Assembly: GCA_021399435.1 (NCBI GenBank)
Contig: JAJTUP010000016.1
Location: forward strand, 496,001-560,000
Direction of reading: 5' to 3'
DNA length: 64,000 bases
Source of the DNA: Diaporthe sp. PMI_573
Lineage: Eukaryota; Ascomycota; Sordariomycetes; Diaporthales; Diaporthaceae
A program made the translations under genes and the position numbers. The notes beneath the pieces were generated by a model. That model saw only the letters and a program-made list of their open reading frames with translations. It had not been told where the DNA came from and made no database searches. Shown piece by piece: positions 58,574 through 64,000 of the stretch (position 1 is the first letter of the stretch; the number at the start of each line of letters is the position of its first letter).

Positions 58574-59358
58574 ACAAATGGTAAGAATAGCCTTGCCCTT
58601 CGGAAGGTAATAGGGACTAACAAAACCGCCACATAGGGATCATTCACGGCGACGGTGACCACTCCGAGGAGTCACCCCTCAAGAAGATGAAGCCTACTCC
58701 AATGAAGGGAAGTAAGAAGAAGCCGAAGATCAAGGAGAATCCCGGCGATGATGCGGGCACTGCCTTTGTCTAGGTCAAGCATTGCTCACACGGCTTCATA
58801 TGGGATTATGTGAATCCGGCGCCAGAGGCACGTCTTGAAAGATTGTCGCCAAACGACCTGGTGCTGATGCCAGCAGACGATATTGGAGTTGCTGCAGCCA
58901 GCACCCAGGCAGGCCAAAGGCTCTGCCGCGGGCCCTTTGCCATCTGGCAAGCCGTGAAGACCCAATTCTGGATGCCGTATTCACGTCGAGCTAAACTATC
59001 CCTTCTACAGCCTATCAATAGGCCCCGCCCCGGCCACGACCGTGGCGAAGAGCGGGTGCTCAAAGTCGGCTGGAGGATGCTTCACCACCTCACAAAGTCC
59101 TCAAACCAATCACCACCACCTCAAGTCCTCCCAGCCAACCACGTTGCAAGCCGGTATCATGCGCGACATCGTCATGCCTGGCGAGGCTCACTGATCAGGC
59201 ATGCGCGCTGGCCGGAACTTCGCCGAGAGCCAGGAGCTAGTCTAGTCCTCACTATCCGTGACCGTTTACTTCTGCATCACAGGATGCATGATCAACGCGA
59301 ACGGGAACGTTTCAGATTGTCGATGTTTTCGACCACCGTCTCCATCACTTTTCAATGA
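58574..59358 (+). pseudogene. Spliced relic with an in-frame TAG, unknown family
   Basis: A textbook intron lies at 58581-58636 (donor GTAAGA, branch GACTAAC, acceptor ACATAG). The exon behind it reads a Lys-rich stretch (PLKKMKPTPMKGSKKKPKI) and DDAGTAFV, then a TAG at 58771-58773. In the same frame it goes on VKHCSHGFIWDYVNPAPEA, RLERLSPNDLVLMPADD. The continuity on both sides suggests one stop codon has interrupted an older reading frame. The later part to 59358 becomes arginine-rich and loses protein character. A coding-like piece in another frame (KGVLAWTDEDTIIVIGAGID at about 59658) and the SET motif follow, so this may once have been the start of a SET-protein gene. Confidence 0.45.
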
Positions 59359-59899
59359 AGTGTCTTTCAACCGCTAAGGACCTATTTCGAATCGTCACAG
59401 TCCAGCGCGAATAAAGAAAGAGCAGGGACAATAAAAAGCCGCGATGGTCATACACCAGCTTACATACTCGGCGGCGCTGGAGGAGCCGCCGTATGTGAGC
59501 GCGAAGACCTTCAAGCGCCAGTGTTGCATCGGACACGATCCGATCTGGAGCGGTTCACAAGGCCATTCAGAGCTGCTCCTTCAAGAACGGTGAGAAGCCC
59601 ACCAGTGGAGTGTCCGCCTTTGGGGTATCGCTTGCCTCGGAGCCACGAGGCCCCTGAAAGGCGTCCTGGCCTGGACCGACGAGGACACCATCATTGTCAT
59701 TGGTGCCGGCATCGATGCCCGCTGGGAGAAGTTCGACGTGGAGGAAAATATACTCGGGCATCGTAGAGGTCCGACTGGATACGGCCTCGACCCTTGCGCT
59801 TCATCGCCTTGACACAGCGCGCCGTCCAGAGGGATGGTGACTATTGACATTTCTCGTTGAGGCCATCACCAGGTTGATCTCTTTTTGCTGCCAAGCAAC

Positions 59900-60060
59900 C
59901 AAGTCAGCTCCTAGGGTTGATGAGTCCGAAGCTACGGGAATTTGGCTGCATGCGTCTCACGCAAATCATTCCTGCATACCGAATGCTGACAGCAGCCTCA
60001 TTGGGACCATGGTGGCAATATCCGGCTTGTGGCATCATCTGAACGTGGCATGCACCTCGT
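59900..60060 (+). pseudogene. Second SET-domain motif fragment
   Basis: The frame reads VDESEATGIWLHASHANHSC and IPNADSSLIGTMVAIS. This is the classic (T)G-W-L-x-A-S-x-x-NHSC-x-PN block of the SET core. The following GEEI/SY part is missing or shifted. At DNA level it is similar to 51589-51651, about 8.4 kb to the left. It is too short to act as an enzyme. Confidence 0.6.
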
Positions 60061-60943
60061 CAAAGCCCTGGTCCCTTCCATCCAGTGGACATATCAACCT
60101 AAATGGCGGCGTGGTATCGTGAACCTTTCTTCAAGGACCTTGTCCCGGGATTCACTTTACTTCGTCCTTTCGACTCTTTCGGAGTTGACGCAGTCGCTCC
60201 CTCTGACACCATGAGCTCGCTTATATCCGGAAATGAGCTGTCTCAGCAGGCTCCTGAGCCCTGCTCGGATGCCAGCAGACAGGACCAATGTGTGGCTGCC
60301 TGCAACTGTGAAGCAGTCTAGCCGCCTCTTGTTTGCGTGCACGATCGGGAGCAGAGCACTTGAGATAACTGCCCGCGTGCTTGTTTATGGTCTGACATAT
60401 AGCAAGTCGTTCACGGCCAGGCGTGGCAGATCACCCTTCCACGCGGGAAAACCTCAAGAAAGTAGATAGATCCATCCTTGAATTCAAAGAGTTCCAATGC
60501 CTTTCCTGTTGAAGCCTCACTGAAAATAGAGGTTGTAAAAAAAGAGAACGTTCCCTCCCTACTTCCTTTGGGGAGCTCTAATGACTTGGACCTCTATCTA
60601 TCTCCCTCGTAGCACTTGAGATTTTCGAGAACAGTCACCTTCTGGGACAAAGCTCCCACAATGCTCCTCCCACTCGTCAGCTTCAACTCTGTTCAAATAT
60701 TTTCCCCTGTCACACAATGGTCTTTCTTGCTCGCTTAGAAAGGCTTCGTCACCACTGAGACTGAGACACCCTCCTTCCTGGTCCTCCCCCAGGGTTGGGG
60801 TCTCTAGTGTCAATGACCGCAGTGTTTCAACGCTTGTTATTCATTAGTCTCACCTCGGGTTAATTTGGTTGCATCTGCACTTTCCTCAATCACTCCTCAT
60901 CGTCAGCCTCTTCGATACACCCCCGGGTCTCAGCTCTAAACAA

Positions 60944-62455
60944 ATGGCTGAAACTGAAACCAAAGAGGCCATCCTCGCCTCCATCCTCAAGCGTGCCCGC
61001 GAATTCGGAGGCTTGCGAGAATGTGACTACGACCTGAGCTTGCCCTTGCTGCTCAACCCGCCCGAATCACCTCTTGCGTGCCGCGAAACCCCAGACGAGT
61101 TCAAGGCCACCAATGCAAGCTTCTCGGCCCAGGTCCACGCCTTCTTCGTGGCGCTCCACGAGTTTGAAAGCAAGAGCACGTCCACCGATGGTGACGAGTT
61201 CATCCGCGCCGACGGCCTTCAGCCATCCATCCGCGTCATCAACCAGTCGTTCGACATTCACCCATCCTGCCTGCACCGCAATTTCCACTCGCGCCGCCTC
61301 TTTCTCTTGGGCAATGATGGCAACGACAACGACGCGACAGCGTCGCTGCCGCAACTGCAGCGCGTCACCGTCCTCCGCCTGACGCCCAAGCCGAATTTCG
61401 TCAGCGACATCGCCTACGAGAACGCCCGCCCTGTCAGCCCGGCGTTGCCACTGCAGCTCGCGACGCGCTGCCCCATCCTGCGCAGGATCGAGTGCCCCTG
61501 GTTATGGGAGCGGACTCCGCCCGCTTTCCGCCTCCGCTCCGTGCGCCACTTCACCCGCCCCTGGGAGGGACCCTGGCGGGACGCGCGCCGCGATTTCGGC
61601 CGCGCTGTGGCGGAGCTGGGAGGGCGGCTCCCCGACTCTCTGACATCGGCGCGTCTTTGGTTCTGGAGGCCGGAGTCCTTTTACCGCGAGGGCGACCAGG
61701 CCGCGCCGATGCCGAATCTGGTAGGGCCAGAGGGCGAGGATCCTGTATCGCTCGGCCTGCGAGAGCTAGGCGGCCAGCTAGAGGAGCTGGACGTGAGGGC
61801 GTTCGTGACGCCGGATCTGTTCCGGGCGCCTGTGACGTGGCCGCGCATGAAGCGGCTTAGGGTCGAGTTCCACCCTTGGTGTCCTGACGGGACGTGGTAT
61901 TTCGCTGGGCCGGGGGACGACGTGAGCACCGGGCCGGAGAGGGGCTTCGAGATCACGGAGGAGCACTACCCGCCTGAGGCTACTACCGAGCTGGATGAGG
62001 AGATCGATGAGGAGTATCTTGACGATGAGGGAACCGATGAGGAAGCAGAGTTCGACACGAACATGTTCCGCACGGAACCCCTGCCGTCAAATATCGAGCC
62101 TCTCCTGCTGGGGTTCGCCGAGGCGCTGAAGGGAATGTCTGCCCTGGAGGAGGCAGAGTTGTTCGCTTGGCTTGCCTGGCGACCTTCGGAGGAAAGGAGA
62201 AGCACGTACGGAGGCGCTGACGAGGCACCATTCAACATGGACCGCGCAATTTACAAGTGGGGCGTTAAGTACGCGCCGGGGAAGGACGGCAGCAAAGGAG
62301 TCGTGACCTGGCAAGTCGGCTCCTGGAGGCCACATGAGAACGTCATTCGGGCGTTTGAGACCTTGGGCGGGGAGAATGGTGGAGTCGACACTGTTTGGAA
62401 TCCCCTCGAGTTTTTGGATCAGAGGAACGACTTGCGCCCGACAGATTATCATTGA
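60944..62455 (+). CDS. Hypothetical fungal F-box-family-like protein
   Basis: A single-exon frame of 503 aa. The ATG at 60944 is the first; the frame is open a little further upstream only from a TTG. It reads like the long, leucine- and tryptophan-rich proteins found beside or fused to F-boxes in ascomycetes (LPQLQRVTVLRLTPKPNF, LGGQLEELDVRAFVT, WPRMKRLRVEFHPWCPDGTW). They are often annotated as F-box proteins although no clear F-box is visible here. A strongly acidic insert lies around residues 355-385 (EEIDEEYLDDEGTDEEAE). The later block ALKGMSALEEAELFAWLAW fits the same group. Function unknown. It converges on the LysM gene, with 155 bp between stops. Confidence 0.75.
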   Translation: MAETETKEAILASILKRAREFGGLRECDYDLSLPLLLNPPESPLACRETPDEFKATNASFSAQVHAFFVALHEFESKSTSTDGDEFIRADGLQPSIRVINQSFDIHPSCLHRNFHSRRLFLLGNDGNDNDATASLPQLQRVTVLRLTPKPNFVSDIAYENARPVSPALPLQLATRCPILRRIECPWLWERTPPAFRLRSVRHFTRPWEGPWRDARRDFGRAVAELGGRLPDSLTSARLWFWRPESFYREGDQAAPMPNLVGPEGEDPVSLGLRELGGQLEELDVRAFVTPDLFRAPVTWPRMKRLRVEFHPWCPDGTWYFAGPGDDVSTGPERGFEITEEHYPPEATTELDEEIDEEYLDDEGTDEEAEFDTNMFRTEPLPSNIEPLLLGFAEALKGMSALEEAELFAWLAWRPSEERRSTYGGADEAPFNMDRAIYKWGVKYAPGKDGSKGVVTWQVGSWRPHENVIRAFETLGGENGGVDTVWNPLEFLDQRNDLRPTDYH

Positions 62456-62610
62456 CGGGGCATCAGAGACGACACTACGATGGCAAACGGCACGCGCGGT
62501 GAGGCTTTAACACAGCAAATATCTTAATATCTACAGACGAAACATGGTTTTTTTCTTTTGTTTCGAATTTTCCTTCTGATTCTAAACATCTTTCCCGTCC
62601 GATTAATACA

Positions 62611-64000
62611 TCAGCTTGACACAGCAACACAATAATAGTATTTCAGCCACATCTGAGTCGCACAGTTCGCGCCATCTGTACCAAGCGCGGGATTCAGCGC
62701 CGCGAGCTGCGACACGGTCAGACCATTGCGGGTGGCCAACTTGTCGCAGTAGTCGCCGTCCACACACTCGTCCCACTTATTGCAGTTAGCAGGCTGGCCG
62801 CTCTGCAAATACTCAGCGGGCGGCTTGGTGACGGTCGGGGCGGGCGCCTGGGTCGTCGTCGCCGTGGTGGCCGGCTGCGAGGTGGACGAGCCTGACACGC
62901 CGACACAGTAGGCCTCGCCCAGCCAGTAGTTGGTCACGCAGTCACTGCTTACTGCCGGGTTCCACGCGAGAAACTGGGCCAGGGAGATGCCCGCCGCGGT
63001 AGCCATGTCGGTGCAAGAGACACCGTCTGTCACGATGGACCACTTGTTGCAGTCTGCTGGCTCCCCGGACATTGTGGGGCCCGGGGGAGTCGGTTTTGTG
63101 GTCGTCGCGGCTGTGGTTGTCGTGGGGGCTGTGGTGACTGAGGCAGATCCGGACACGCCGACGCAATAGGCCTCGCCCAGCCAGTAGTTGGTCAGGCAGT
63201 CGCTGCTAACGGCGGGGTTCCAAGCAAGGAACTGGGCCAGGGAGATGCCAGCGGCGTCTGCCATAGCGGTGCACGACAGGCCGTCTGTCACGATGGACCA
63301 CTGGTTGCAATCGGCGGGTTCACCAGACATGGTCGGTCCGGGAGGTGTCGGGCTGGTCGCCCCTGAGGTGGTGTTGGCAGTGGCAGTGGGCAGCTCGTCT
63401 GGCTTCTGGAGGTACCATGAACCACAGTACCGCACACCCGACTCAAAAGCACACGAAGGCGACGTCACGTCACCGAGATTGGGGTTCCAAGACGCGAAGA
63501 GGTCTAAGTCTACGCCGTACACTGTCGCGGCGAGGGCGCACGGGCTCGCAAACGACGAGCCCGTGACGTTCACCTGGTAGTCCTCGCCCGCGAAGTAGTG
63601 CACACAGTCGTCCCTGGTACCGGTGGCGACTGGGAGCGGGGTGTACAGACGCGAGTAGGGACTCTCGGTGGCGTCGGGCCTGGCTGTAAACGGGACACCC
63701 GTGAAGGCGGCGCTGGGGTCTAGGGTGACGGACACGTATCCCGGCCTCCCCGAGTACGTGTTGATGTCCCCGACGGCCGCGACGCAGTAGCTCTCCTCGG
63801 CGAGCAGGTTGGTGCAGTTCGTGTTGACGGCGGTGTTGAGGAAGAGGAAGTCGGCGAGCGAGATGCCGAACCTCAGCGTCAGCAGGTTGCAGTAGTCGCC
63901 CTTCTGCACCTCGTACCACTGCCCGCAGGGCCTGGCGCTTCCCCCGGACCCGTCGGCCGCGTCAGTTGGTATGGTGGCCGGCGTGGTCGGGGTCATGGGT
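62611..64000 (-). CDS. Multi-LysM secreted protein, N-terminus beyond the window
   Basis: The frame is open to the right edge; the visible 461 residues lack the signal peptide. Four to five LysM-type modules can be seen. Each runs from a CxxW/Y start (CGQWYEVQKGDYCNLL, CNQWSIVTDGLSCTAM, CNKWSIVTDGVSCTDM, CNKWDECVDGDYCDKL) through a helix (ISLAQFLAWNPAV) to a YCV end. Linkers are Thr/Pro-rich. LysM modules bind chitin and related glycans. In plant- and insect-associated fungi such proteins shield hyphae or mask chitin fragments; in others they bind the own wall. Modules at residues 216-287 and 302-373 are almost identical. No chitinase domain is visible, but one could lie upstream. Confidence 0.88.
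   Translation of the reverse strand, partial: PMTPTTPATIPTDAADGSGGSARPCGQWYEVQKGDYCNLLTLRFGISLADFLFLNTAVNTNCTNLLAEESYCVAAVGDINTYSGRPGYVSVTLDPSAAFTGVPFTARPDATESPYSRLYTPLPVATGTRDDCVHYFAGEDYQVNVTGSSFASPCALAATVYGVDLDLFASWNPNLGDVTSPSCAFESGVRYCGSWYLQKPDELPTATANTTSGATSPTPPGPTMSGEPADCNQWSIVTDGLSCTAMADAAGISLAQFLAWNPAVSSDCLTNYWLGEAYCVGVSGSASVTTAPTTTTAATTTKPTPPGPTMSGEPADCNKWSIVTDGVSCTDMATAAGISLAQFLAWNPAVSSDCVTNYWLGEAYCVGVSGSSTSQPATTATTTQAPAPTVTKPPAEYLQSGQPANCNKWDECVDGDYCDKLATRNGLTVSQLAALNPALGTDGANCATQMWLKYYYCVAVSS
62878..63351 (-). repeat. Tandem near-identical LysM modules
   Basis: Two adjacent modules (63136-63351 and 62878-63093, repeat step 258 bp) differ at only a few residues over about 70, including the linker PTPPGPTMSGEPADCN. 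This points to a recent in-frame duplication or to gene conversion. Confidence 0.85.

Larger units (their letters stand above)
48800..60500. other. Gene-graveyard block with scattered coding-like fragments
   Basis: Over about 11.7 kb no intact gene of ordinary length is found, yet many stretches read as normal protein over 40-170 codons before hitting a stop or changing frame. The base composition is not AT-rich, so strong RIP over the whole block is unlikely. Two places hold SET-domain motifs (51589-51651 and 59964-60013), one is BTB-like, and short segments are shared between distant positions. I saw no reverse transcriptase, transposase or terminal repeats. The best fragments are listed separately. 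An alternative is that some are real genes with many small exons. Confidence 0.55.

Noticed and set aside
48800..60500. A transposon or giant mobile element as explanation of the relic block
   Set aside because: I found no reverse transcriptase, transposase or tyrosine-recombinase motif, no terminal repeats and no target-site duplication. A search could still overturn this.

Overview
The window looks like nuclear DNA of a filamentous ascomycete (Pezizomycotina, probably Sordariomycetes). Genes are split by short 50-110 bp GT-AG introns. The families present are typical of these fungi: HET-domain proteins, Clr5-plus-ankyrin, striatin/STRIPAK, 2EXR, NmrA-like, kelch wall protein, UNC93-like transporter, fructosyl amino acid oxidase, LysM protein. 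I saw no tRNA, rRNA, CRISPR array or intact transposon. The genus cannot be fixed from the sequence alone.

Left part (1-23.2 kb). A HET-domain gene runs off the left edge. A 3' remnant of an O-methyltransferase follows, then a four-exon Clr5/ankyrin gene (1136 aa predicted) and a conserved striatin gene (PRO11-type, three exons, 882 aa). Striatin is followed by three more HET-domain loci. One of these is intact (13904-16012). The second has a nonsense codon and a frameshifting 31-bp tandem duplication (16814-19493). The third has one in-frame TGA (21002-23208). So a housekeeping signalling scaffold sits among self/non-self recognition genes, two of which are broken.

Middle part (24-47.7 kb). 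This holds a set of mostly intact metabolic and surface genes: a trichothecene 3-O-acetyltransferase-like acyltransferase, a small secreted six-cysteine peptide, a 2EXR protein, an NmrA-like oxidoreductase with an unresolved frame change, a kelch membrane protein (six exons), an UNC93-like transporter (ten exons) divergent from a fructosyl amino acid oxidase (six exons), a flavin monooxygenase, a cytochrome P450 and a GPI-anchored wall protein. No polyketide, peptide or terpene backbone enzyme is present, so this is not a recognisable biosynthetic cluster. Two genes have introns with a clear GC-AG boundary, and a third probably does.

Right part (48-64 kb). From about 48.8 to 60.5 kb I find no intact gene, only fragments of protein-like frames. 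Two of them carry SET-domain NHSC motifs, one is BTB-like and several belong to no family I know. They are broken by frame changes and stops, and short segments are shared between distant positions. The block ends at an intact F-box-family-like gene (60944-62455), which converges on a multi-LysM protein gene running off the right edge.

Exon boundaries come from reading splice consensus and keeping the frame. For every multi-exon gene given an exon list the summed coding length was checked to be a multiple of three.
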